This document shows positions 9,497 through 18,176 of a stretch of DNA of 64,000 nucleotides, piece by piece. The translations under genes were made by a program, and so were the position numbers. The stretch covers positions 806,001 through 870,000 of the forward strand of contig CP066225.1 of the NCBI GenBank assembly GCA_016350165.1, in the 5' to 3' direction. The notes beneath the pieces are model-generated. The model was not told the DNA's origin, did not search any database, and worked only from the letters and a program-made list of their open reading frames with translations. The DNA is from Planctomycetota bacterium (GTDB taxonomy: Bacteria > Planctomycetota > Phycisphaerae > Phycisphaerales > Phycisphaeraceae). Each line of letters starts with the position of its first letter. The first letter of the stretch is position 1.

Positions 9497-11083
9497 TTAT
9501 GGCTGCTCTGCCAATACTGGCTCAGTTGTCGTCTTAATGCGGTTAATCGCACTAAGGTATGCCTGCACAGCAGCCTCAATAACGTCAGTCGAAAATGCAC
9601 GGCCGCGCACCTTGCGATCGTTATGACGAATCTGCACAGCAACTTCACCCTGTGCATCTTTACCGCCTGTAATCGCGCGTGTTTGATACTGTTCTAACTT
9701 CACGCCAACACCAGTGATGCGTTGAATTGCTTCATAACACGCATCAATCGGGCCGTCACCAGTTGCAGCATCCATTTTTTCAGCGCCAGATGAATCACGC
9801 AACACAACTGTCGCTGTACTGATCACACCTGTACCACTAGTGATCTGGAAGCGAACGAGTTCCCAGAGCTGTCGCTCATTTTCCAACTGCTTATCAAGAA
9901 TCGCTTCGATGTCTTCGTCATAAACATCTTTCTTTTTGTCAGCCAATTCTTTGAACGCATCATAAACCTTCACAAGCATCGCATCGTCAACGGTATACCC
10001 CAGTTCTTCAATACGATCTTTCAACGCATGACGACCAGAGTGTTTACCTAACACAAGCTTAGACTCAGGCACGCCAATGTCTGTAGGATTCATAATCTCA
10101 TAAGTATTGCGATTCTTAAGCATGCCGTCCTGGTGAATGCCAGATTCATGCGCAAAAGCATTCTCACCTACAATCGCTTTGTTTCGCTGCACCTGTAAAC
10201 CAGTCAAGTTCGAAACCATACGTGAGAGTGGATACAACTTCGAAATATTAATACCTGTCCTGAATTCTTTATAGATATCAGCACGTGTATTCAACGCCAT
10301 GATAATTTCTTCTAACGCAGCGTTGCCCGCTCGTTCACCAATACCATTGATCGTACACTCAATTTGTCGAGCGCCGCCTTGAATCGCAGCAATCGAGTTT
10401 GCCACTGCAAAACCAAGGTCATTGTGACAATGTGAAGAAAGAATAATTCCCTTCTCATCAATGATCGGCAACTGCTCACGAACATACGAAAAAATATGTC
10501 CATACTCTGCAGGCATCGCATAGCCAACAGTATCAGGAATATTAATCGTCGTCGCACCCGCTTCAATCACCGCACCGGTAATATCAACCAAGTGATTCAA
10601 CTCTGTACGTGAACCATCCTCAGGCGAAAACTCGACATCATGCGTATACTCACGTGCATGAGCAACAGATTTCTTCGCCAATTCAACGATCTCATCAAAA
10701 GCTTTATTCAGCTTATGCTCGCGGTGAATCTTGGATGTCGCACAGAACACGTGAATACGTGATTTTTTACCATCTTTTATCGCTTCACCCGCACGATCAA
10801 TATCGCGAGGCACGCAACGTGACAAACCAGCAACGATCGAATTTTCAATCTCCTGACTAATTGCACGTACCGCATCAAAATCGCCTTGCGAAGTAATCGG
10901 GAAACCCGCTTCAATAACGTCCACACCAAGAGCTTCTAGCTGCCTAGCAATCTCCAGCTTCTCTGAATGATTGAGAGAAGCGCCCGGTGATTGTTCGCCA
11001 TCACGTAGTGTGGTGTCGAAAATCCGGATGTAGTTAGCATCGTTTGTGTCAGCATCGCCAGATTTTGAATTGGTCGTAGACAT
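9497..11083 (-). CDS. leuA: 2-isopropylmalate synthase
   Basis: LeuA condenses acetyl-CoA with 2-oxoisovalerate, the committed step of leucine synthesis. The catalytic TIM barrel begins with the DRE-TIM signature IFDTTLRDGEQSPG (residues 21-34), and HCHNDLG carries metal-binding histidines. The last 130 or so residues match the LeuA dimer/allosteric domain through which leucine inhibits the enzyme. I place the start at ATG 11083 because AGGAG stands 8 bases before it; the longer frame from ATG 11125 would add 14 residues but has no good ribosome site. The product is then 528 residues. The gene is preceded on its own strand by a leucine-rich leader peptide and an attenuator, so it is probably controlled by leucyl-tRNA supply as well as by feedback. 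Confidence 0.95.
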   Translation of the reverse strand: MSTTNSKSGDADTNDANYIRIFDTTLRDGEQSPGASLNHSEKLEIARQLEALGVDVIEAGFPITSQGDFDAVRAISQEIENSIVAGLSRCVPRDIDRAGEAIKDGKKSRIHVFCATSKIHREHKLNKAFDEIVELAKKSVAHAREYTHDVEFSPEDGSRTELNHLVDITGAVIEAGATTINIPDTVGYAMPAEYGHIFSYVREQLPIIDEKGIILSSHCHNDLGFAVANSIAAIQGGARQIECTINGIGERAGNAALEEIIMALNTRADIYKEFRTGINISKLYPLSRMVSNLTGLQVQRNKAIVGENAFAHESGIHQDGMLKNRNTYEIMNPTDIGVPESKLVLGKHSGRHALKDRIEELGYTVDDAMLVKVYDAFKELADKKKDVYDEDIEAILDKQLENERQLWELVRFQITSGTGVISTATVVLRDSSGAEKMDAATGDGPIDACYEAIQRITGVGVKLEQYQTRAITGGKDAQGEVAVQIRHNDRKVRGRAFSTDVIEAAVQAYLSAINRIKTTTEPVLAEQP

Positions 11084-11157
11084 TCGTCTAACTCCTGATT
11101 TGTCGAACGAAACCGTTTCGTTCATTGCCTATCAATTCATGATAGAACTTGGGATAT

Positions 11158-11229
11158 AAAAAAACCCTGTCGGTAACTGCCGGACAGGGTATTGGAAGCT
11201 TATTTGGGAAGCGTCCCTATCCGACAGTT
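11158..11229 (-). promoter_or_regulatory. Transcription attenuator of leuA (terminator/antiterminator switch)
   Basis: Terminator: arms 11180-11189 and 11165-11173 (CCCTGT ... ACAGGG plus an inner CGG/CCG) are followed by seven T at 11158-11164. Antiterminator: AACTGTCGGATAGGG at 11215-11229 can form 15 continuous pairs, two of them G-U, with CCCTGTCCGGCAGTT at 11175-11189, which contains the 5' arm of the terminator. The upstream antiterminator arm overlaps the stop codon of the leader peptide. A ribosome that finishes the leader would mask it and let the terminator form; one stalled at leucine codons would leave it free. The structure was read directly; the regulatory logic is inferred from known leu/his/trp attenuators. 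Confidence 0.8.
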
Positions 11230-11309
11230 TTGCGCAAAATAAGTAGGCCTAGGTCGAGACCGAGGTCTAGCTGTAAGCTGCTAAGTCGAATGGAACGTTC
11301 GTTGTTCAT
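11217..11309 (-). CDS. leuL: Leucine-rich leader peptide of leuA
   Basis: This is a 30-codon frame from ATG 11309 to TAG 11217. Nine of the 17 residues 9-25 are leucine, encoded by CTT, TTA, CTA, CTC and TTG, alternating with Asp, Gly, Ser and Gln. The C-terminus is RKTVG. It has no Shine-Dalgarno at the proper distance. The candidate promoter places the transcript start only about 0-3 bases before the ATG, so it may be translated as a leaderless message. Its last codons and its stop lie inside the antiterminator arm. The arrangement is that of an attenuation leader; the peptide itself is probably dispensable. Confidence 0.8.
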   Translation of the reverse strand: MNNERSIRLSSLQLDLGLDLGLLILRKTVG

Positions 11310-11317
11310 GGTTAGTA

Positions 11318-11346
11318 AGGATAATCACCCCGTCCAGTCATGTCAA
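11318..11346 (-). promoter_or_regulatory. Sigma-70-type promoter of the leu leader
   Basis: TTGACA (11341-11346) and TATCCT (11318-11323) are separated by exactly 17 bases on the minus strand. The predicted start is about 11310-11312, next to the leader ATG. Just upstream, at 11373-11390, a perfect inverted repeat (TTCGCAA, four-base spacer, TTGCGAA) follows the stop of the XRE-cupin gene; it may be a weak terminator or an operator. Confidence 0.7.
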
Positions 11347-11399
11347 CGCCGCGAGGCACGATCGTTCCTAAATTCGCAATATCTTGCGAAAACCTCACA

Positions 11400-12041
11400 T
11401 TACGCTCGGTATGTCACCACCAAAAATGCATACAACTGCGTTTTCCCAGAGTTCTCGATCATGTGTGGCACGTCTGCCCTGTAATGAGCCGAGTCTCCCT
11501 TCTTCAGCACACTATTATCATCACCAGAATGAATCGTGCCCTGCCCCTTCAACACAGTCAGAAACTCCGTCGTCCCCTCAAAGTGCGATGCCGACCTCAT
11601 CTGCGTGCCCGGCTCCAATCGCAACTCATAAAACTCAACATCCTTCTCTTTATTCAAAGGCGACAACGTCCTCACCTGCATCGTCTCGTCACTCTTATAA
11701 ATAAACGCGGGGTCTTCACCTCGTATCACCTCAATCTGTGAATCCGACATCGCCGCATCCACCAGATGCCCCAACTGCAACCCAAAAGCTTGTGCAATCC
11801 GATAAGCCACACCCAATGTCGGATTCGCCTGCCCACGCTCTATCTGCGACAACATCGACCGCGACACACCCGACGCATCCGCCAACTGCTGCAACGTCCA
11901 CCGCTGCTTTTTACGCAACTCCCTCACCTTTTCACACACAGCCTTTGTGACCGGATCAGACCCGTCATGCCGATCATGATTGGTGTCGGCTGGGCTCTCG
12001 ACGTACGTATTATCCTGTTTATTCTTAGGGATATTCGTCAA
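11400..12041 (-). CDS. XRE-family regulator with cupin domain
   Basis: The 213-residue protein has an XRE helix-turn-helix at residues 37-92 (LQQLADASGVSRSMLSQIERG is its core) and a C-terminal cupin barrel at about 137-211, with G-T-x-E-F and DVPHMIEN elements. HTH-cupin regulators sense small metabolites through the barrel. It is divergent from tdh-kbl, so control of threonine degradation is the simplest inference. The only possible start after an in-frame stop is TTG 12041; its ribosome site is poor. The first 30 residues are hydrophilic and low in complexity. The gene lies upstream of the leu leader on the same strand, and read-through could also reach leuA. Confidence 0.85.
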   Translation of the reverse strand: MTNIPKNKQDNTYVESPADTNHDRHDGSDPVTKAVCEKVRELRKKQRWTLQQLADASGVSRSMLSQIERGQANPTLGVAYRIAQAFGLQLGHLVDAAMSDSQIEVIRGEDPAFIYKSDETMQVRTLSPLNKEKDVEFYELRLEPGTQMRSASHFEGTTEFLTVLKGQGTIHSGDDNSVLKKGDSAHYRADVPHMIENSGKTQLYAFLVVTYRA

Positions 12042-12068
12042 TTCAAGTCCAATCTTTTGTTGACTTCA

Positions 12069-12098
12069 TTGATTCGAAGCCTTCGTGCGTCATATAAG
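12069..12098 (+). promoter_or_regulatory. Candidate tdh promoter with operator-like palindrome
   Basis: TTGATT (12069-12074) and TATAAG (12093-12098) are spaced by 18 bases. The spacer holds the perfect palindrome CGAAGCCTTCG (12075-12085), a natural position for a repressor. The site lies in the gap shared with the divergent XRE-cupin gene. Confidence 0.5.
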
Positions 12099-12154
12099 AT
12101 AGCGAACAAACTTCCAAGATATTGTAACACTACTTATTCATCGTGTGGATCGTT

Positions 12155-13219
12155 ATGTCAGAATTAATGAATGCACTAGTTAAGCGAAAATCCGAGCCAG
12201 GCCTGTGGCTTGAGCAGGTACCCATCCCTCAAATCGCTCACAACGAGGTCCTCATCAAGATCGACCGCACAGGTATCTGCGGCACCGATCTCCACATCTA
12301 CAACTGGGACCGCTGGGCACAGCAAACAATACCCGTACCTATGGTCGTAGGCCATGAGTTCGTCGGCGAAATCGTCGACATAGGCGAACACGTCTCCGAC
12401 TTCCACATCGGCGACATCGTCTCAGGCGAAGGTCACGTCGTCTGTGGTCACTGCCGCAACTGCATGGCCGGTCGGCGTCATCTATGTGCTGAAACCAAAG
12501 GCATCGGCGTCAATCGCCCCGGCGCTTTCGCTGAATATCTCGCACTCCCACAAACAAACGTCTGGCTACACACTCATGGTCTTGGCCGTGATAACAAAGC
12601 CATCTTCGACCCACTCGGTAACGCTGTACACACTGCCCTTTCATTCGACGTTTTAGGCGAAGATGTACTCATCACCGGTGCAGGCTCAATCGGTTGCATG
12701 GCCGCCGCCGTTGTCAAACATGCAGGTGCCCGCTACGTCATCATCACCGACATCAACGAGTACCGTCTCGACATTGCACGAAAAATGGGCGCAACACTTG
12801 CCATCGATCCACGTGAGCGCACACTCGAAAGCGTTCGTGAAGAACTGCACATGAAAGAAGGCTTCGATATCGGCCTCGAAATGTCAGGCAACCCCAACGC
12901 CTTCCGCGACATGCTCACCAACATGTGTCACGGCGGGAAAATCGCCATGCTCGGCATCCCCTCAGAAGATATCGCTATCGACTGGAACCAAGTCGTCTTC
13001 AACATGATCACCATCAAGGGCATCTACGGCCGAGAAATGTACGAAACTTGGTACAAAATGACTGTCATGATCCAAGCCGGCCTCGACATCTCTCCAGTCA
13101 TCACACACCGCTATGATTACACGAACTTTGAAAAAGGTTTCAAAGTCATGCAGTCAGGCCAATGTGGCAAAGTCATCCTTTATTGGGACCAAAACAACAA
13201 ACCACCAGAAGTTCAGTGA
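12155..13219 (+). CDS. tdh: L-threonine 3-dehydrogenase
   Basis: Tdh oxidises L-threonine with NAD+ to 2-amino-3-oxobutyrate. This zinc-dependent medium-chain dehydrogenase has catalytic-zinc ligands C42 and H67 ([11 protein letters not shown] and VVGHEF), four structural-zinc cysteines (C97, C100, C103, C111) and a Rossmann GAGSIG motif near residue 175. Its N-terminus ([15 protein letters not shown]) aligns with that of E. coli Tdh, so the true start is ATG 12155 or 12167; the GTG at 12143 is less likely. The product is about 354 residues. kbl follows 39 bp downstream, giving the classical two-step threonine-to-glycine operon, and the divergent HTH-cupin regulator is the likely controller. 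Confidence 0.95.
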   Translation: MSELMNALVKRKSEPGLWLEQVPIPQIAHNEVLIKIDRTGICGTDLHIYNWDRWAQQTIPVPMVVGHEFVGEIVDIGEHVSDFHIGDIVSGEGHVVCGHCRNCMAGRRHLCAETKGIGVNRPGAFAEYLALPQTNVWLHTHGLGRDNKAIFDPLGNAVHTALSFDVLGEDVLITGAGSIGCMAAAVVKHAGARYVIITDINEYRLDIARKMGATLAIDPRERTLESVREELHMKEGFDIGLEMSGNPNAFRDMLTNMCHGGKIAMLGIPSEDIAIDWNQVVFNMITIKGIYGREMYETWYKMTVMIQAGLDISPVITHRYDYTNFEKGFKVMQSGQCGKVILYWDQNNKPPEVQ

Positions 13220-13258
13220 ACCTCTATCCACTGATTAGAACGCACAGGGGATAACAAT

Positions 13259-14467
13259 ATGTACGGTCAGTTCCAGCAGCACCTGCAATCACAACTTGAC
13301 TCAATACAAGAAGCAGGTCTCTATAAAAACGAACGACTCATTAGCACACCACAGCAAGCCCACATCGGCGTTTACCGTCCTGAAGACAAAGACGGCAGCA
13401 AGCCCATCCTCAACATGTGCGCAAACAACTATCTCGGACTAGCCGACCATCCCGAAATCATTGAAGCCGCACAAAAAGCCATGAACCAATACGGCTACGG
13501 CCTCGCATCCGTTCGCTTCATCTGTGGTACGCAAACCATCCACAAACAACTCGAAGAAAAACTCTCTGAATTCCTAGGTACCGAATCAACCATCCTCTAC
13601 TCCTCATGTTTCGACGCTAACGGCGGCCTCTTCGAAACACTTCTCAATGAAGAAGACGCCATCATCTCTGACCAACTCAACCACGCATCCATCATCGACG
13701 GCATACGGCTCTGCAAAGCCAAACGCTACCGTTACGGTAATAACAATATGGATGACCTCGAAGCCAAACTCAAAAAAGCCAATAAAGAAGGTGCCCGCTA
13801 TAAACTCATCACTACCGACGGCGTCTTCTCAATGGACGGCCACATCGCCCAACTCGATAAAGTCTGTGATTTAGCTGAAAAATACAACGCCCTCGTTCAC
13901 TTCGATGACTGCCACGCCACCGGTTTCCTCGGCAAAACTGGTCGCGGCACTCACGAACATCGCAACTGCATCGATCGTATTGACATCACCACCGGCACCC
14001 TCGGTAAAGCCGTCGGCGGCGCATCCGGCGGCTACACATCAGGTAAAAAAGAAGTTATCGATTTACTTCGTCAACGCTCCCGCCCCTACCTCTTCTCAAA
14101 CGCACTCGCGCCATCCATCGTCGGCGCTTCACTCAAGTCAATCGAGCTCATGACATCTTCAACCGAACTGCGTGACAAACTCGCTGACAACACTAAACAC
14201 TTCCGTGAAGCCATCAGCCAATCAGGCTTCGAAGTCCTCGAAGGCGAACACCCCATCACTCCCATCATGATCGGCGACGCAAGAAAAGCAGCCGAACTTG
14301 CAGACAATATGCTCGAACGTGGCGTCTACGTCATCGCCTTCTCATACCCCGTCGTCCCTGAAGACCAAGCACGCATCCGCGTTCAGGTCTCCGCCGCCCA
14401 CGAGATCGACGACCTCAACTACGCTGTTGATCAATTCACAGCCGCAAAGAAAGAACTCGGCATATAA
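13259..14467 (+). CDS. kbl: Glycine C-acetyltransferase (2-amino-3-ketobutyrate CoA ligase)
   Basis: Kbl cleaves 2-amino-3-oxobutyrate with CoA to glycine and acetyl-CoA, completing the pathway begun by Tdh. It is a 402-residue PLP enzyme of the alpha-oxoamine synthase family. The aldimine lysine is K250 in [16 protein letters not shown]217 lies in [10 protein letters not shown], and the [15 protein letters not shown] segment is typical. An AGGGG ribosome site stands 8 bases before ATG. I see no T-tailed terminator after it, only a REP-like hairpin at 14482-14505. Confidence 0.95.
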   Translation: MYGQFQQHLQSQLDSIQEAGLYKNERLISTPQQAHIGVYRPEDKDGSKPILNMCANNYLGLADHPEIIEAAQKAMNQYGYGLASVRFICGTQTIHKQLEEKLSEFLGTESTILYSSCFDANGGLFETLLNEEDAIISDQLNHASIIDGIRLCKAKRYRYGNNNMDDLEAKLKKANKEGARYKLITTDGVFSMDGHIAQLDKVCDLAEKYNALVHFDDCHATGFLGKTGRGTHEHRNCIDRIDITTGTLGKAVGGASGGYTSGKKEVIDLLRQRSRPYLFSNALAPSIVGASLKSIELMTSSTELRDKLADNTKHFREAISQSGFEVLEGEHPITPIMIGDARKAAELADNMLERGVYVIAFSYPVVPEDQARIRVQVSAAHEIDDLNYAVDQFTAAKKELGI

Positions 14468-14481
14468 ACCAACTTAAACTT

Positions 14482-14505
14482 AGCCGCCGATCCACGATCG
14501 GCGCG
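14482..14505 (+). repeat. REP-like hairpin, copy 1
   Basis: AGCCGCCGATCCACGATCGGCG forms an 8-bp stem (CGCCGATC/GATCGGCG) around the loop CAC, followed by CCTCAC. The same hairpin with compensatory stem changes occurs at 21064-21087 and at 39366-39387 (minus). It has no T-tract and so does not look like a terminator. Confidence 0.7.
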
Positions 14506-14607
14506 CCCTCACCCCTCACAACCACATCACCCATTCCATAACAAACATAACAACTTAAAAACCAGTGCAAAACGTGTGCATCACAACATTTCCATTACAA
14601 TGCACAC

Positions 14608-15786
14608 ATGTCCGATCTCCTCCCCATCTTCGCACCATACTCAGGTTGGTTCGTCTTATCCTTCCTCTTCATCCTCGGCCTCACCACATCCACATACGGC
14701 TTCCTGCGTGATCGCCATAAACCATACCCACGCTGCCCTAAGTGTCGCTACAACCTCACCGGCATCGAAAACTACAACGACACATCATGCCCCGAATGTG
14801 GCACACCCATCAACCAACAATCAAATCTCTTCCTCACCAAACGATCCTACAAACTCATCGCCCTCGGCCTAATCATCGCCTTCGCTTTCCCCATCTTCGT
14901 CATACAGCGCAGAGTTAGACAATACGGCTGGGTCTATTACACCTACGTCGGCCCTCTCTACTACATCCTCCCCGACGTTACGATCAAATCCACAACCACT
15001 GCCGGTATCACATTCACACAAACCATCGACCGCAAAAAGTACTACACAGGTTTCTCAGGAACAACCTTCTTAACAATTTCATTAAACAATAAAACCAACA
15101 CACAAAAACAAGGTTACCGCTGGTTTTTCGATTTCTACGATGGCGATGGCTTTGATGATAAAACTAAAATCCTCGGTAAAGACATCACCGGCAACGGCCA
15201 TCCCAACTTCGCCTACTATGAATGGTCAGGCGGCGCTCACTGTTGCTACACCACAACCATCATCGAGAAACGCGACAACCAAATCGTCACACTCTTTGAA
15301 CAAGAACTCGGCAACTCTAACATACGATTAGAAGATCTCGACAACGACACATTCCCCGAACTCGTCATCCATGACGACACCTTCGCCTACTGGAACACGT
15401 CCTTCGCGGGCTCACCTTTTCCAAAAACTATTTTCAAGTTCGATGGCAACCAGTACACCATTTACCCACAACTCATGAAATCCCCTCCCCTCACCCAAGA
15501 TCAAATCACCGCATTCCTCGACAAACTAAAAGCCGAAGAATCCAAGCCTGAATACCAATCCATTAAATTCGAACTATTCCAGTCTCAATTCACGGACTTG
15601 TTCTACACCGGCAATGCCCCCCAAGCCTTCACCCTTCTCGACCTCGCATACCCCTCTAACACCATCTCAATCAGCGGCCAAATATCATCAAAAGATCAAT
15701 TTATCTCTGAATTTAAAGCACAAATCCAAAAATCTCCCTACTACACCGCGATCCGCAAGCTCAATGGGGATATATTTGAGGACTGA
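14608..15786 (+). CDS. Membrane protein with zinc ribbon, unknown function
   Basis: The protein has 392 residues. A first membrane helix (11-31) is followed by a four-cysteine zinc ribbon (CPKC at 43-46, CPECGT from 61) containing the CRYNLTG sequence, then a second helix (82-99) and an exported or periplasmic C-terminal domain of nearly 300 residues. The latter includes EWSGGAHCCYT and acidic D-x-D-x-D-like stretches (DITGNGHPNF, LEDLDNDTFPEL), which resemble calcium-binding FG-GAP/VCBS loops. CPxCxYxLTG ribbons between membrane helices recur in planctomycete proteins of unknown role. The ATG start lies at the end of an otherwise empty 140-bp gap. I do not assign a function. Confidence 0.6.
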   Translation: MSDLLPIFAPYSGWFVLSFLFILGLTTSTYGFLRDRHKPYPRCPKCRYNLTGIENYNDTSCPECGTPINQQSNLFLTKRSYKLIALGLIIAFAFPIFVIQRRVRQYGWVYYTYVGPLYYILPDVTIKSTTTAGITFTQTIDRKKYYTGFSGTTFLTISLNNKTNTQKQGYRWFFDFYDGDGFDDKTKILGKDITGNGHPNFAYYEWSGGAHCCYTTTIIEKRDNQIVTLFEQELGNSNIRLEDLDNDTFPELVIHDDTFAYWNTSFAGSPFPKTIFKFDGNQYTIYPQLMKSPPLTQDQITAFLDKLKAEESKPEYQSIKFELFQSQFTDLFYTGNAPQAFTLLDLAYPSNTISISGQISSKDQFISEFKAQIQKSPYYTAIRKLNGDIFED

Positions 15787-15898
15787 GCAAATTTAACCAT
15801 AATGGTTGAACTGGGAGTGAGTGTGGACCCTCCCTCATCCGCGATTCTGCCTCGCAGCCTCGCGCAACAATATAAAACTCAAACATCGGAGATAATCC

Positions 15899-17143
15899 AT
15901 GACGGCTACAACCGGCGAACGTATCACATTATCCGGCGGCAAACTCAATGTACCGAATCACCCTGTCATTCCTTTCATCGAAGGTGACGGCACAGGCCGC
16001 GACATCTGGAAAGCATCTCAAGCCGTCCTTGATGCAGCAGTCGAAAAAGCCTACGGCGGCGAAAAGAAAATTGCATGGATGGAAGTGCTCGCAGGCGAAA
16101 AAGCTTTCGACACCACCGGTGATTGGCTCCCAAAACAAACCCTTGAAGCATTCGACACATTCCTCGTCGGCATCAAAGGCCCTCTCACAACCCCAGTCGG
16201 CGGAGGCATCCGCTCACTCAACGTAGCCCTCCGTCAAATCCTCGACCTCTACGTCTGCCTCCGCCCTGTCCGCTACTTTGATGGCGTTCCTTCACCAGTT
16301 AAATCACCTGAACTCACCGACATGGTGATCTTCCGTGAAAACTCAGAAGACATCTACGCAGGCATCGAATTCGAAGACGGCTCAGAAGACTGCAAAAAGT
16401 TCAAAGAGCTCTTCACTGAAGCTTTTCCTGAAAAAGCTAAGAAAATCCGCTTCCCAGAAACCACCGGCATCGGTATCAAGCCAATCTCCAAAGACGGCAC
16501 ATACCGCCTCGTCCGCGCAGCCATTCAATACGCAATCGACAACGACAAAGACTCCGTGACACTTGTCCACAAGGGCAACATCATGAAGTTCACCGAAGGC
16601 GCATTCCGTGACTGGGGCTACCAGATCGCAAAAGAAGAATTCGGCGCTACCGAACTCGACGGCGGCCCATGGTGCACTTTCAATAACCCAAACACCGGCA
16701 CAACCATCACCATCAAAGATGTCATCGCCGACGCATTCCTACAGCAAATCCTCACCCGCCCTGCTGAATATTCAGTCATCGCAACCATGAACCTCAACGG
16801 CGACTACATCTCCGACGCACTCGCAGCATGTGTAGGCGGCATCGGCATCGCACCTGGTGGCAACATCAACTACGACACAGGCCACGCCATCTTCGAGGCA
16901 ACCCACGGCACCGCACCGAAGTACGCCGACCAAGACAAGGTCAACCCAGGCTCCGTCATCCTCTCAGGCGAAATGATGTTCCGCTTCCTAGGCTGGACAG
17001 AAGCCGCCGACCTCATCATCAAAGGCATGAACGGCGCCATCGGCTCTAAGACCGTCACCTACGACTTCGAGCGTCTCATGGAAGGTGCAAAGCTTCTCAA
17101 ATGCTCCGAGTTCGGCCAAGCCATGATCAAACACATGGACTAA
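15899..17143 (+). CDS. icd: Isocitrate dehydrogenase (NADP+)
   Basis: Icd converts isocitrate to 2-oxoglutarate in the TCA cycle. The 414-residue protein follows the E. coli Icd pattern closely: [11 protein letters not shown] near the N-terminus, [13 protein letters not shown] with the serine (S106) that corresponds to the AceK phosphorylation site, [18 protein letters not shown], and the NADP/metal region with [10 protein letters not shown]. An aceK kinase gene is not in the window. The ATG start is preceded by GGAGATAATCC. A terminator at 17201-17228 closes the gene. Confidence 0.95.
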   Translation: MTATTGERITLSGGKLNVPNHPVIPFIEGDGTGRDIWKASQAVLDAAVEKAYGGEKKIAWMEVLAGEKAFDTTGDWLPKQTLEAFDTFLVGIKGPLTTPVGGGIRSLNVALRQILDLYVCLRPVRYFDGVPSPVKSPELTDMVIFRENSEDIYAGIEFEDGSEDCKKFKELFTEAFPEKAKKIRFPETTGIGIKPISKDGTYRLVRAAIQYAIDNDKDSVTLVHKGNIMKFTEGAFRDWGYQIAKEEFGATELDGGPWCTFNNPNTGTTITIKDVIADAFLQQILTRPAEYSVIATMNLNGDYISDALAACVGGIGIAPGGNINYDTGHAIFEATHGTAPKYADQDKVNPGSVILSGEMMFRFLGWTEAADLIIKGMNGAIGSKTVTYDFERLMEGAKLLKCSEFGQAMIKHMD

Positions 17144-17200
17144 TTCACCTCGATATTCATAGCACTTTAAGCCGAATATCAAAATAACATGACCGATAAC

Positions 17201-17228
17201 AACCGCTCATCCTGATGGGCGGTTTTTT
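17201..17228 (+). terminator. Intrinsic terminator of icd
   Basis: AACCGCTCAT/ATGGGCGGTT stem with a four-base loop, followed by six T. The rest of the gap (17229-17530) is C-rich and shows only a small CCTGC/GCAGG inverted repeat near 17396. Confidence 0.75.
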
Positions 17229-17537
17229 CATACAACCCTTGCCTAATCAACCACTTCACTTCATTTACCAATCTCCATCTAATCAACCGCTACACAATCC
17301 TCCTCAGCACCACAACCTACCCACACACTCGCAATCTCTCACATCTCGAAAACCCCCACCATGACGATGATCCATTCAAGCAATTGATCCCAACCTGCCC
17401 GACAGCAGGCTGCGTAAATACTTCTCCATAAAGCTGACAATACTCAGCAGCAGATTAACGGAAGTCCCGTTTATATCGCAACGACCAACTGGTAAACGAG
17501 CAAGTATTTTCGCGAAATGCACTATAAGGAGCATACC

Positions 17538-18056
17538 ATGTGGAAAGGATATCTACTTCTAACTCACGCATTGAGCCATTCAGGCATCGGACCACTCATC
17601 GTCCGTCTGATGGTCGGCTTCGTCTTCTTCTTTCACGGCTCACAAAAACTCTTCGGCTGGTTTGACGGCCCCGGCATCGAAAACGCAACTCGTTTCTTCA
17701 CCGAAATGAATATCCCCATGCCTGAAATCAGTGTATGGGTTGCAGCATGTACCGAATTCGGTGGCGGCATCCTCCTCGCCCTCGGCTTCCTCACAAGACC
17801 CGTCTCACTACTACTCGCCACCGTCATGCTCACAGCAGCATACGTCGTCCACAGCCCCAACGGCTTCGACTTTGCAAACAACGGCTACGAATACCAAGCC
17901 GTCCTCGCAGCCGTAACTCTCGGCTTCGTCCTCGGCGGCCCCGGTCGCATCAGCTTCGATCGCATCTGCTGTCTCTGCTGTAAAAAGAACTGCGACGAAA
18001 ACATGTGCCCAGTGGGTAAAAAAGAAGACAAGCCCGAAGAAGGCGAACAAACATAA
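17538..18056 (+). CDS. DoxX-family membrane protein
   Basis: The 172-residue protein has four predicted membrane helices and the DoxX signature region (RLMVGFVFFFHGSQKLFGWF, then GGGILLALGFLTRP). The C-terminal tail has six cysteines within 25 residues (ICCLCCKKNC ... NMC) and then a charged DKPEEGE end; this cysteine cluster is not typical of DoxX and could bind metal. DoxX proteins are membrane subunits linked to quinone or redox-stress functions. I chose ATG 17538 because AGGAG lies just before it; the longer frame from 17517 adds seven residues. A terminator follows. Confidence 0.8.
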   Translation: MWKGYLLLTHALSHSGIGPLIVRLMVGFVFFFHGSQKLFGWFDGPGIENATRFFTEMNIPMPEISVWVAACTEFGGGILLALGFLTRPVSLLLATVMLTAAYVVHSPNGFDFANNGYEYQAVLAAVTLGFVLGGPGRISFDRICCLCCKKNCDENMCPVGKKEDKPEEGEQT

Positions 18057-18089
18057 ATCTCCAAACCTGTTCTTGATTTATTGCACTTT

Positions 18090-18116
18090 AACCCGCTTTT
18101 TAAGCGGGTTTTTTAA
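18090..18116 (+). terminator. Intrinsic terminator of the doxX-like gene
   Basis: AACCCGCTT/AAGCGGGTT stem with six T after it, 34 bp beyond the stop codon. Confidence 0.85.
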
Positions 18117-18176
18117 TACCCCCACTCATCCATTACAATAGTGCTTCATCAGTTACACCATCACTGCGAGGTCAAC

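Noticed and set aside
11149-11741. Several plus-strand open frames across the leu leader and XRE-cupin gene
   Set aside because: They are antisense shadows of the attenuator and the regulator, without family motifs or ribosome sites.
14482-14505. Hairpin after kbl as an intrinsic terminator
   Set aside because: No T-tract follows on either strand, and the hairpin recurs with the same loop and CTCAC box elsewhere, so it is a repeat element.
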